A stretch of DNA of 64,000 nt. Source: Phoebastria nigripes. Taxonomy: Eukaryota > Chordata > Aves > Procellariiformes > Diomedeidae. Below, in pieces: positions 30,192 through 43,200 of the stretch (position 1 is its first letter; every line of letters starts with the position of its first letter). Under the pieces are notes generated by a model that made no database searches, was not told the DNA's origin, and saw nothing but the letters and a program-made list of their open reading frames with translations. The position numbers were made by a program, and so were the translations under genes. The stretch covers positions 723,326-787,325 of the forward strand of contig JAYKAV010002778.1 in the NCBI GenBank assembly GCA_035582835.1, read 5' to 3'.

Positions 30192-33100
30192 CAAAAGCCG
30201 TGCACACAAGCAAAGCCAAACAAGGAATTCATTCACTCCTTCCCATTGGCAGGCAGGTGTTCAGCCATCTCCAGGAAAGCAGGGCTCCATCATGCGTAAC
30301 AGTTACTTGGGAAGACAAACGCCATCACTCCGAATGTCCCCCCCTTCCTTCTTCTTCCCCAGAGCTTTTATTGCTAGGCATGACGTCATATGGTGTGGAA
30401 TATCCCTTTGGTCAGTTGGGGTCAGCTGTCCCAGCTGTGTCCCCTCCCAACTTCTCGTGCACCCCCAGGGGTGTGAGAAGCAGAAAAGGTCTTGACGCTG
30501 TGTAAGCACTGTTCAGCAATAACTAAAACATGCCTATGTTATCAACACTGTTTTGGTCACAAATCCAAAACACAGCACCATATGAGCTGTAACTCTATCC
30601 CAGCCAAAACCAGTACAGCATCTTAAATGAAACTAGGATTGGGCAACTGAGTCAGTTCCTCTATTGAGAGGTAGGAAGCCACATTTAGATGCTTTAACAA
30701 GGAGGTAGATGTAGCAGGGATAGGAATCTCTTAAATTTGATCTGCTACCATCAAAAAAGTTATATGGGTGGCAGCCTTGTATGGAACTGTATTTTTTATA
30801 TAATTCAGTCATCCTGATGATGTTAGCCCACTTTATTTTTATATGAGGTTTTTTGTCTTGAATTTCACTATTTTGGTATAAAAACTGATCCTTGTTTTGG
30901 GCTGGACTTTTCCTCAACAGACATTAAAGGAGTAAAAACTCCTCTCAATAAATAGGAGCCTTTGTTAGAGAACCCTTAAAGTCTGTTAGCATCTAAAAAT
31001 TAAAAAAACTCAACATGGATCCATGGCAATTCAGGCACCTACAAATATAAATAACCTAAAAAGCCTAGAAACATTCAGAAGTTTATAGAGACTATGTGAA
31101 AATCTCTTATAACTATTGTCTATTTTTGTGTAATTTTGTCAAGGACTAGTTCTCTTTTAGCAGCAAAGGTTAACAGGTATCATCACAGACTGACTGGCAT
31201 AAATAGCTATTTTCAGGCAATTTACTGCTCTCACACACTTTCAAATTAGTTAGCCATCTTGGACAAAAAAAACCCCAAACAAACAGTGATGAGGCAGTAT
31301 CTATAAATAATCCAAAATGTGCAGATTCCGAAGAAAATTGATTCATGTATGGCTCGTTTCTTTCACAAAGAAACATGAGCTCAGAACTTTGAGGATCTGA
31401 TGCTTAAACTAATCAACCTGCTGGCTGACTAGATCCTCATAATAACATTATTTCTCTGAGAAAGTCCTAGCAGCAACAGATTTTTTAGAGTACTGAATTC
31501 TATGCTGACTTTCATTTAAGGAACAGAATAAAATAATTTTTTCTGTCAGTACAGAGTCTGCCATGGGGAAAACATTAATGTATCCTTTTAGTTAGCATGA
31601 AATCTATGGTATAATCATAGTTTTATTCTGTTACCAAAACATATGACACTGTAGGAATTCAAAATTCTTTGCGTGTTACCCACCACATTACAGTCTTGTG
31701 CAGATAACATAATAAAGTGCCACAGGCTGATTTATGCTTTAAAGGTAAACAGTGGTTTATAGTATATGTACCAAACTTTTGGTCATTGTCTCAGAAAAAT
31801 AAATCACTTGGTCATTTTTATTTTGTAGGCTATTAAAAAATGTGACGGCTAATTAGAATGAAAAAATGTAGCTTTGTTATTCATTGAATTGAGCTGCATA
31901 ACAATGCACTATCAAAAGGATCCAGAGAAGAAAAGATGCATTAAATTAGTAACATCAAACTTGAAATTTTCTAAAAAGTGCACATAAATAATTAATCTCA
32001 AAGAAGAATACAAAAAAATTAAAAGTAACTTGAATCTTGTGAACATGTGCAGTGCTTACGCAATCAAAACTCCCACAGAAACAATAGGTTTGCCTATGAA
32101 AGAAGAGAAGACTTCAGGGCTTAGGAGGTGAGATCAGCTGAAGGAAGAATGACTGTTTTATTAAAAATGATCCAATCTGAAAAACTGCTTCTTGAATTGA
32201 AGCAGTAGTCTAATCCTTCCTAATAGATATGATTATTTTCTAATCCTGTTTTTTCCACCTTATCCTTTGAAATAAATACAAGAACAGTGATTTGCAAAGG
32301 AAGATGATGCCACAAGAGCTTGCTATTTTTACTCCTGTAAGTTCGCTTGACTCTTTTAAAATGAATCCATGCCCATAACTTTAACTATAATCTTTGTTTT
32401 GTTTGCATAAAGCAAAGAGGTAGGATGGAGGTAAGAGCTGTTCAGTGACTTTTCTTCTGATGGCCAGCTCCAGGGAATAGAGAAGTGCATGGCTGTCCAA
32501 AGGTGATGGGCTAAAGCAGTGCTCACTGCGGAGCAGCTAACTGCAGATAGCTTATGTGCTCGAGAGACAACACAGACCCCTACTACTCACTCGCTCCTGG
32601 CTATTCTCCCTTTCTGTTCTAGTACATGTTTCTACACTTAAATTACAGCTATCTTCCATTTTCCTAGAACAGTTCCACCAAGTCCAGCAGAAGACAAAAG
32701 TCAATTGAAGGAAGAAAGCTTAAAGTGCTGAAGATAAACCTAGTTAGCAGAGAGTGAGGACTATAAGACTGTGATGCTCCCCAGCAATAGCAGCTTGCAG
32801 CTGGGCTTGAAACAGAGAAATCTGTCAACAGCTATGTCAACTTCCCACAACTGTTGAAGTCTTCAGCTCCTCTTGAATCCCCTGCCACTGCTCTACTCTT
32901 CCTCAGTCTCAGAGAAAAAAATAGTGGTTTTTCTGTTTATTTACAGACTTGAAAATTTCCTGGTGGCCCTCTTGCTGAAAGGGCCATGCCATGAAGGATT
33001 CTGTCAGCTCTGCTCTCTCCCTTGTTCTCCCTCAGGTGAGGAAAATACCGTCCTCTGGAGAAACCAGGTCCAAATCACTCACTAGAAAATGCTGAAATGA

Positions 33101-34215
33101 ATGAATGATTTAAAAAAAAAAAAAAAAAACCACTCTCCACATACATAGGACTGTATTAGTAGAAAGTACAGTTTTTAATTGTATTATACATGCTTATTGC
33201 CTTAGCAAAAAAAATTCCTGATCACGTCTAGTTGTTGCAGGCCTACACGCTCACCTTTACTGACCATTTGCTGAGATGAGCAGGAAGGTGGAGTGTAACT
33301 GATGCGTAACAAGTTCATGCTCAGATGTGCACAGAGGAGAAACAATTCTTACTCACTCCCATTGCCACATTTTAATTAGGCTCCTGTGCCCCTCGTTTTT
33401 CTCTTGGACCCTTTTCAGCATGCTTTCCATTTGTTTGCTGTGGGGGTAGATGAGCACATGCTCACTGACTCTTCNGAAATCCTCCAGATCTAATTTACTG
33501 AAGGCAGGAGCAATTGGATGCACAAAAGAAACCTGAGTAAAGTTCAGCTTAAGTAAAAATCACAAGCATTTTTAAAGAGAAATACTAAAATTATTTCCCT
33601 TTATTGTTTTAGGCAATAACATAGAAATCTATATGGCCTGAAATATCAGTAGAAGAGCCACCTAGTTATCGTCTAGAAACATGTTGTTCTTCATTAGTGC
33701 TTGAGTTTTTAGAAAACTTGTAAAGACTTTTGTGTTTGGAAATGCAAAATAAATTTGATTGTATAGAGTGTCAGCAGTCTTAGGCAAAATGAAGCTTTCA
33801 GGGAGGCATAATGGCAGAGAACATAATGGTATTTAAATTACTGGGCCATAAAGGATGGAACTATCAACAAGTGAACAAAAAACATAACCCATGAAGAAAA
33901 CTCCCAGAGCGAAGTACAGTTATTTCATCCCATTAAGGGATTCAACTTCTTTTCAAATTTTTGAAACAGATGGTATGACAAGATTGGCAATGCTCTACAA
34001 CATGAGCATAATCTAACTCATTCAAAGCTGAGCTGAAAATAACAAAATGAAACTCAGCATGGAAAAAGACTCAAGCTAACACATGCGTGGGGAAAGGAAT
34101 TCAAAACAGAGAGATGCAAACAGAAGAGGAAACCTGGAAAGCAAGTGTAGTAAAGGAGGCCAAGAAAAGGGTGGTACACAGATGATGTCCACTTAACCAG
34201 GAGAGGGGTTTTAGC

Positions 34216-34254
34216 TATGCAGACTTTAATTATCCGAACTGGAACACGGCTGGG
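34216..34254 (+). mobile_element. probable relic of a CR1-type LINE endonuclease
   Basis: Thirteen codons read YADFNYPNWNTAG, which resembles the conserved ADFNYP...W..NTAG segment of CR1-type AP-endonuclease domains. The surrounding 34,020-34,260 is poorly preserved and I could not extend the match with confidence. If real, it is an ancient plus-oriented insertion much older than the CR1 copies near 26-30 kb. Confidence 0.35.
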
Positions 34255-37200
34255 ATGTTGGGACTTGCACTTCTACACTTAGCTAATAGATCAGTGATTA
34301 CATGGCTTTTAATGATGAGAAGTCACTGGAGCTTGAGTTTCTATGCCTTTTCTAAATTTTTCCATACCTTCGTGACCTTCTTCATGGCAGACGTGATGCA
34401 CTATATTTTATGGTTCAGAAAATTTGTAAATCTTGTTGTCAGAGTTGCAGACTGCTCTTTTTCCTCAACCCCCCCAGGGAAGATCTGATTCAGCTCCACA
34501 GTGCCACCTTCTGAAACACCAGCACTGAGTGCTGAGTATTTGGATATTTGTCATGAACAAATAAATATTCACCAGATCCATCTGCGTGCAGCGAGATCAA
34601 AGTGACAGAACCACCCTTCCCTGACCAAAGTGTTTGGGGGGATCTGTGTCTTTCCTGATTCCTCTTTTTTTATTTATAGCAATACTTAAGCACTTACCAT
34701 ACATTACATTTCCACAATACGTTCCTTTATAACCGGTTATGTATAATAGTTCAACAGATCCTTTATTTATTTTCTTGTGGGTGAAAAATGAAGTTAATTA
34801 TAACTCTTTCAGAGATTTGATGGCTGTGAGCAATTCCAATTCATAAGTTTCAGGACTTGNGGTTTTTGTCCTTTTATTTTTTGCTTCTGTAACACCTTCA
34901 ATACTTTTCACAATGGTCTCTTTCTTGTGACTACTAATGCATAGATTCAAAAAATATCCTGGGTTTAATTATCTCTTAAAAAAAATCAGAGAGATACTTC
35001 ATGTAATGTTTAATTTTCGCTGGATGTCTCAATTTTTTCTTTTGAATCAATAGTCTTTTGCTCTACTAGCTTAACTTTAACATGGATTATTTGGAAAGAA
35101 AGACCAAACTGATCCAGTTTTTCATTAAAATAAGTTCATTGAAATCAAATCACTGGTAAATGCTTCAGAGTGCAAAGTGGTTTCCTGATAGGTTAGGAAG
35201 GAATCCTGACTCCTGTTCCCCTTCCCAGCCACTTTGTACACAATCAACTCAAGTGCTTTCCTTGCTTCCTTCTGTATCATCATGTGTGTCATCTTATTTG
35301 ATCTGTGCAAAGTGTTCATAATGAAAATTGAAAAAAACAGGATTTTTTCCAAGTTGGTTTTAATTTCACCAAATAGTGACGCCTGATCCAGTACAGAAGG
35401 AGAAAAATGCAGCCATTTTGTGAAACTCTGTGCTTTGTTTCCTTACAGACTGGCTAGATGTCTAGCTCTGGGCACCTCCAGTTTTGGCCAGCAAAATTAC
35501 AGATGAAAGGCTAAACAAGTAGTAGGATAGTCATAATGGATTTTTGTATCATGCAGTTTTATGCATTTAACTTTTATTTCCTTAAGCTAAGAGGCTTCTT
35601 TCATTAGGGTTGCTACAGAAGATTTGGAGAGACACAGTTACATCCAAAAGGGTGCCTCAGAACGTGTAAACTACATCATTAATTTTTTATCTGACTTTTT
35701 CTTTGGGAAAACCTCTTCCTGCTTGCTGACTGCCTCTGCTACCGCAGCCTGGAGAAGGTCCCTGTTGTAAAAAACAAGCCTCCTGGTCTCAGTAATTGAT
35801 TACTGGGATATCTCCCAGTAAGGCAGCTGGTTATATCCTTTCATTTCCTTCTCGTCAGTCCTTCTTATGGTCCATTATGTTGCTCTTTTGCACATCTTTT
35901 CCTGCCTGCTTGGCTTTTCCTCTTACAACCTTTTGAAAGCTCAGCAGTAGATATGCTTACCTTGCAGAAATCATACAACTCAAAAAAAAACCCCAAAAAA
36001 CCCAAACCTCATTAAATTCATGACATTCATTCTGTCATGAGCTTCAAATTGAGACCAGACACAGTATTACAAATGATGAAATGAAGAAAAGGTGCTTAAG
36101 CCAAGCAGCACCAGCCCATGGGCACTGTCAGTTTTCAGGAGACTTGTTCTGGACATTTAGTAATTTTAATTTTGTTTGTTTTGAAAGAAAGATTCTAAAC
36201 ATACATGGTAAAGAATCTGAGTGAAAATTATTTCCCTTTGTAAATCAAAATATAAGAATAACAATNATTTTCTTGGGCCAGGGTTTATATCTTCCATTAA
36301 CTCAGCTGTTACCAAGGAAAAGTTTTGCATTAGGTTTGTAAAAAATCATTACATAAGCAACAGATATTTGATATTTCCTGAATTAAAAGTAGCCTTTTAC
36401 AGAAAGTGTCTTTTCCTGACTTGATTTTAAGTCATTACAGTGACTCATTAAAATATATTGTTTCTGAAAACTCCCTAAGGCAACAAATGAAATGTCATAC
36501 AGACAGATCATCATCCGTAAGGCACTGCTTTGCAATTAATATGACTTCTATAACACAGCTCTGTTTTTTTTTTAACTGATAATGTGTCCTGAACTTCATT
36601 TTTTTTACAGCATTACAGGCAGCTTTGAAGTGCTGGGAATCACTTTGGGCGTGTACAGAGAGGGACGATCATGGGGATACATCCCATCATTGCCTCTCAG
36701 TATGTAAATATTGCATGTCTGCACTTGTAAGCGCAAAGGTTCACCATGGGACTTTGTGTATACAAATGTAAGAAACTGTTTGCAAACCCTCATGGTGAAT
36801 TTAACATAACTGTGGCATATGTAACTGGCTGACTGCACAGCTCCTTGATGGGATAAATAGCCTGTACTGAGGGGTAGGGCCTGGGCAAAGACATCAGAAG
36901 GTTGCAATGGTGTAAGCACTAGCAATAGAGAGTAGAGAGAAAGATCAGGTTCAATTTTACCCAGCAGTTGAGGGAACTTTAGTCCAGCTGTATCCCACTC
37001 AGGAGTGTGCTCTTCCAGCCTCCTAGAAAGGCTGAAGCCTTTCGTTCTCTCCGTTTATGCTTTTAAATACTCATTAGATCTCTGGACATAGATCTAGGTT
37101 AGTGTCCTGACCACAGTCATGGGGGAGTATTTCATATAGTGCAAAGTATAAAAAGGTCAAACTGAATTCCTGCTAAATGAGAATATTAGAAGTATTTACT

Positions 37201-40200
37201 ACTGCCAAACAGAGCATTTGCCTGACAAATCCAAAACTGTTCAAATCCCTCTCATGCAGATCATTTTATTAAGAAAAAAGAAATGGGTTTGGTTTTCCAA
37301 ATGGACATGTTTTTCTGATCTGTTTATTTAGCTAATAAGCTGCAATATCAGATGGGGAATTCATCAAGGATGAATCAAGCAGTTGGTGCTGAGGACGGGA
37401 CGTCCAGATACTCTGAACTGCACTTTGGGAATGCCGCTCTCCCCGCTGCCTCTGTACCCAGCCTGGGGAAATCAACCTGCTGATACAGGGCTCAAAGCAG
37501 GCAGGGCAGCAGGCTGCACGCAGCCTTCCCTTGCTACAGATTCATGCCCAGGTGGGGCTGGGATCCCCAAGGAACTAAATCATGCCTCTAACTAGGGAAA
37601 TACATTAATGCTTTGCTCAGGCACGTATAATCTCCTATCACCTTAACAGCTGGGCTGTCTGAAGCACTGCTAGCACTATTACTCCTCTGCTTGCAGAGTG
37701 GGGCTTGTTTCTGGCAGGTATGCTTGGCTAACTAAGAAGTTAGTTGCTTGAATTTTTTACCCCTGCTGCTCTGAAAATCTGTATGTTGTGACATCATTAT
37801 CAAGCAGTGATGCAATACCCTCAGTAAACACAACAGTGTCAGGACAGAAGGGATTTCACATCATGGTGGCTGGACTGAAGTAGTCTGCTTTCTCCTTCTT
37901 GCTAGCTGCCTTGCTGCTTCCTTCCTCCTCCCTCCTTCCCTCTCACTCCCCAACTCTCTTTCCTTCCCTCCTTCCCTTGTGAAAGGATAAATGTTCCCTC
38001 TCCAATTCTTTTTAAACTAATGGGAGGTATTGCATCTCCCAGTTCCATTTAGTTCTTTGGCTCTAATCTAACCAAAACACACCCAAGGAGGGTTTTATCA
38101 TGCTCTGGAGATCTTTATGTGACTTTAGGTACTAATAATGAATATTCAGCAGCTCAATTATATACTACAGAAACAGAGATGGATAACCCAGGGGAAAGAG
38201 AAATAAAAGGCCTAATCAAAGGAACGAGATAACTTGAAGATAAAATGTGATGGAACCATGAACCAGGGAAATACAGAAGGGTCTTCCAGATTGCAGAGGT
38301 TGTGGAGGAGAAAGCTTTTCCCTCTAAAAGATAAAACACTGTGTGAAGAAGAGTCACTGAGGTCGGGAAAAAATATTCCTGCTGTCATAGTTATGGCCCT
38401 CAGATTAAATTATACCTTTACTTGACTTTTGTCCCATTAAGATGGAGAGGTCCAGCCGCTGACCTGCTGTCTAGNTCTGGCTCATCCATCCCACCCAGAC
38501 CGGCTCTTTAGGCAGCAAGAGCTATCCTAATCCCTGAGTGCTTCCTTTTAAGCCCAGGGTGTCCCTGTACAGAGCACGTCATGAGCTGGTCCTGCCTCTG
38601 AGGCCCAGAGAGGGTGAAACAAGGAGCAGACATCTGCTTGCACAGTCGAGCCTCGTCTAGCTGAAATGGCTGGTGCTGTCACATCCATGTAACCTGCAAG
38701 GAAAAGGAAGCCACCCTCCCCACCAAACCTGCCCCCCACAAATAACATATTTGACCCACTTTTTAAAGCTGTCTAACTAGGTTAAATGGATTGTCCATTA
38801 CAAAACCAGCAACAATGAGTAAAAAGCCTTCCCAGCTGAAAAACAGGTCTGTTAATTCCCTTTCAGTGCTCTTTGCTGTTCAGTAAGGTGTCTGATTTTA
38901 ATTTGATTTCCTTAACACATTAATAACAGGACACAGCCCCAGGTAATTACTCTTTGCTGCTGGAAATGAAACTGGAAGTATTTGAGCCTCCTGTGCCTGT
39001 GAAGGGTTTACTTGCTGGGTCATGGGGGACTGCACTGAAATTACTTTGCAGGTTTTTCTTCCTTGGTTTGGAATTTGTGAATGATCAGCAAGCGGTTTTC
39101 TGCCATCAGTCAGGAGCTGTACTTTGAATTATTTAGATGAGAGACCCAAATTCTGGTCTCAATTTCTCTTAAGGAAAAACTGTAAAGGTAAAAGCTGCTT
39201 TCAGATTGAAATATAATGTTTCATGTTTTGGGACTGAACCTGGGGGGCCTTGCAACACACGTTCTCCAATCAGCTACACATCTGGGGAGCATCCCCCATA
39301 GAGCCCCTCTGAATTTAGGAATTAAAAAGCAGAATCCATTTACTCAAGTCCCCAAGCAAAGCAATTTGGACTTTGATTTCTTGTAGCATCTTTTGGCTGA
39401 TTTATGCTATGATTAAAATTTTTGTTGCTGATGATGCATTATGCATGCAATATTTGATGAAGTAAGATCACAGTAAAATCTAAAAATAGAGTCATTCAAG
39501 TATCCTTAAAAGAAAACCTGACATGAATACTAGCTCACACATCAATGAAACTGAGCTGCAAAGGCACACTCCTCTTATCTGCACTTCATGCAGAATTTAA
39601 AGCATAGACAGATCTCTGTTGTGCACATTTCTACCATCTAGACCTCAGAGGTGATTTGATTTAATTTTGTTTAATTTAATGAGACAAGAAGACTGGCAAG
39701 GTGTACACTGAGTTCTTCCATACAGCAGAGGCTGATAGTTTTGCCCATTTTGCCCTACCCAGTCAATGTGTTGCAGTTGGCTGGTCGTGACTACTCCTCA
39801 GCAGACCAGTGGGTGCCACCGCCAGTCAGGGGTAGCATATCAAAATAGCTTTTATTTTCTCTCAAATAAAAGAACGAAACAACTCAATCTTATCGACATC
39901 AACAGAGGAAAACACCTTTCTCTCTTTCAAACTAAGCAGCCACAGCCTAAACCTCTGATCTCTGCCTGAATCATTTGTTCTCTCCTTGATTTGAAAATGT
40001 GCTCGGAAGGGCTCAGGGCTTAAGGCCGATTCCCATAACCAGATTATTAGTGTCCTAGTAGGAGGATCGGCTGCCTTCTTGTGTCACTGGGAACCCTAAA
40101 GCCTGTTGCAGTGTCCCCTTCCCTTGGAATGGACACCTCTAAGGGTGGAAACATCATTCAGCCTCCTCCAGGATGACAGGGAAGGTAAGGAGTGAGTGTT

Positions 40201-43200
40201 TGGTCAGCTAAACAGAGCTGTACACATGTTTTAATCTGTATATTCACTGAGTGAACATGTCTCTGTGGGTGAGATACAGTTATCCAGCACATGATAGGGG
40301 ATCCACTCATCCTCGGGCAGCACATCACTTCAATTTTGCCCCCTTCACGTAGCTTGAAAGGGGAAGAAGTGGGTAGAGAGATCCTAAAAAGTTACGGTAA
40401 GGGATTCTTCCATTTTAGGCATGGAAGAATGCAATGAAAGGTACAGAAAACATGAATGACAACTAGAGAAATGGGGATTCTTTGGAAAGAGAAGAATGAT
40501 GGAGAAAGCAGTGTGACTTCTGGACTCTTCCCCTCCCAGAGCCCAAGTGATCTTCAAAGCTTCTCCAGCGTGTGTTTTAATGTTCGCCTCCATGCTGACA
40601 TCGCTTTCCTCTTCTCTGGAGTTAACCCTGAAGAAAACAGGTCTCCCTTTGAAGAATGCTTGGTGCAATTTATTATTTTGGTTTCAGTGTGATAGTATCT
40701 GCTGTCAGCACATGGGAATCGACAGCGGGCTTTGGTTCTGAACACAGCAGTTATAAACAGACCTGCCTGTAGAGAGCATGGAGTTGACCTTGCAAACATT
40801 GTGTGCAGTATTGATGTCGGCTTGCTCCTTAGTGAAGGGATTTATTTGGTTTACCTCTGTATCTTCAGCAGTAGAAGGCTCTGACAGAACATCAATGCAA
40901 TGGGTTATTTGTCAGGCATTTCAAGACAGCCTTTCTCTGAAATCAAGATTTCATCACTTTGAGACTTGAGAAAAAAGCATTTTTTCGCTTTCCCCACTGC
41001 AGCACGTAGTGTCTCTAGCTGGATCATTTGAGGCAGTTTTGCAGTATTTGAGTAAGCTTTCACTGCTTCACACACAAAAAAGATACAGGCTTTCAGTAAG
41101 TGTATGTAGAACAATTAGCTTCTTAAAATTCAGCAAAAGAGAGATTACTTTAATTATTTCATTTGCAATTGCTGCTTCTAGTCTGTTTTGTTTTGAATAA
41201 CACAGCTATGGTAGTTAATGACTGTAGCACAGCCAGAGAAATCAACAGTGAGGTAGGCATGCTTGCAAGCAAAGCTACGTGCACCCTGTCTTCATGCCAT
41301 GCTTGATTCTTACCCTTTAAAATTGATCAGATGAGGGCTCTACATTGTCTGCTAGGACCTCCCTATTCAATATTATAAACAGTGTTTAATGCATGCATAT
41401 TTGCCCTCCCTATGGTGAGTAACACTGGCTATAGCAGCCTGTTACTCAATAGTATGTGACAGAATTGCTGCTTTTGCTCAAATTGTGTGGATTTGTACTT
41501 TCAGAGCCGAAAGCTCCAGGTTTATTCCTAGTTAATGACAGTAGCACTAGTGCCTGCGCACATGCATTATTTACATAGAAACAAAATTAAAACTTTGACA
41601 GAGGAGAATATTTTAAGTAGATTGTTTCTGCTTTCATGAAGCAGCAGGAAGCAGTGATGCTGTAACTGAGAGAATAACACAGTTAGATCCATCTTTGATA
41701 CACCCAGAAGTGACAATGTAATTTTGCCAAGGGTCAAAGTATTCTAGACCCCTTCCTAACTAATGAGCTAGTGATCCATCTCCCCATCAAATAAGGTACT
41801 TCCACACCATGAAATTTTGAAAATTACATGAAATCCATATAACATAACTTCATCCTGAGAATTCTTTTTAAATTATTCAAATAATCCAGCAGCCAGAATG
41901 TCATTTATTTTTCTGTGAATCTGTAAATCTAAATAGTATGCAGTTGAGACTGCAGTAAGTTGGATTGCTTGCTGGTTTTGTCCTAAATTTATAAAACTCA
42001 GATGAATGCTCCTTTCTAGCCACAAAAAAAGCCATTCTTCCCCTGATCTACATTCTTAAACATTGGAGGAAAATATTTCATTTAAGCCAGCCAAGACAAG
42101 AATATCAAATATCTATTGGGAAAATAAGTGGTTTTGGCTCCTGAAATGCTAATAGAAAAATGAATCCCTGTAGTATCAAACTCATATAAAATTTTCAATA
42201 GTTTTAGAAGTAAAACTTATGAGCATGCTTACTGAAAAGTCTAGTCTATTATTGTGAAGGTAAAAAAAAAAAATTATTCACCCATGCTCACACACTCTGC
42301 AGATTTGTTTTTTACATTTAGACTCGGTTCTTAATGTATAGCTGTTTATGAAGGTTTAAAGTGAAACAGCATTTCGCTCCACTTCCTTCCCCTCCTCCCA
42401 GAAAATGGATTTTTCAAAACAAATATTTTTTTAAGACTATCTATTTCAGGAAAGATGGCATTTCCACTCAGTTACATGAGACCAATTCTGCAGCAGTCCT
42501 CAGGGATATGACAACCTAAAGATTATTCTTAAACATACCTGATTCTCACTACTGCCCTACGTTCTGAATATGTTTCTCTTGTTTCTCCCCTTCTTCATTC
42601 CTTGGAAAAATCTTGGCTTTATTATGATATGAATTGATACAGTTCTTAAATTTCTAAAATGAAACATTTTGAATCCATTTTGATTTTACAGATTAAATCC
42701 TGAACTACCAAGGTCAGACAGAATTTTGCTATGCTTTTAAAATACATCCTACAGCTCAGTAACCTAATGGCAGACATATGATGTATGGTCCAGTTCCATT
42801 TAAGGTGTTAAGCTTCATTAACACACATTAGCTTGTGCTCCAGCCTCATTCCACTTAAATGATCCTTGTCATGAATACTCCGCCAATTTTGACTATCTGA
42901 GAAAAAAGAAGCATAATTTGCTGTTAAAAGGCAAAATTTTTGGACTATTGGAGACACACCTAGTGAGTGGATTCTGATGCCAGCTGGTCCCCAAGGGAGG
43001 GCAGTGTCCTCTCTGACTCCTTCCATTGGAGCCCAGTATCTGCACCCCTGAGGATCTCACCTCTGGCAGGAGGACATGCAGGGGAAGACAGTCCTCTTAG
43101 ATAGTGGGTTTCAGTACATTAGAGGTTTAAACAGCAAATCCAACACTTCATACCTCAACCTGCAAATCCCTGACAGTCAGGTCACAGAACCATAGCTTGG

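Larger units (their letters stand above)
29546..30622 (-). mobile_element. solo LTR of the first family, minus orientation, split by a CR1
   Basis: The LTR proper is 29,551-30,617. Read on the minus strand it begins TGTACTGGTTTTGGC and ends AAACCACAACA, collinear with the LTRs at 18,669 and 20,736. The flanks ACATC (29,546-29,550) and GCATC (30,618-30,622) are a 4-of-5 target duplication. The palindromic CRE TGACGTCA is kept at 30,381-30,388, while the TATA box reads AATAAAAG. A CR1 (29,678-30,191) interrupts it between the U5-proximal GCAAAA and GCCGTGC. Small internal deletions relative to the other copies are present. Confidence 0.9.
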
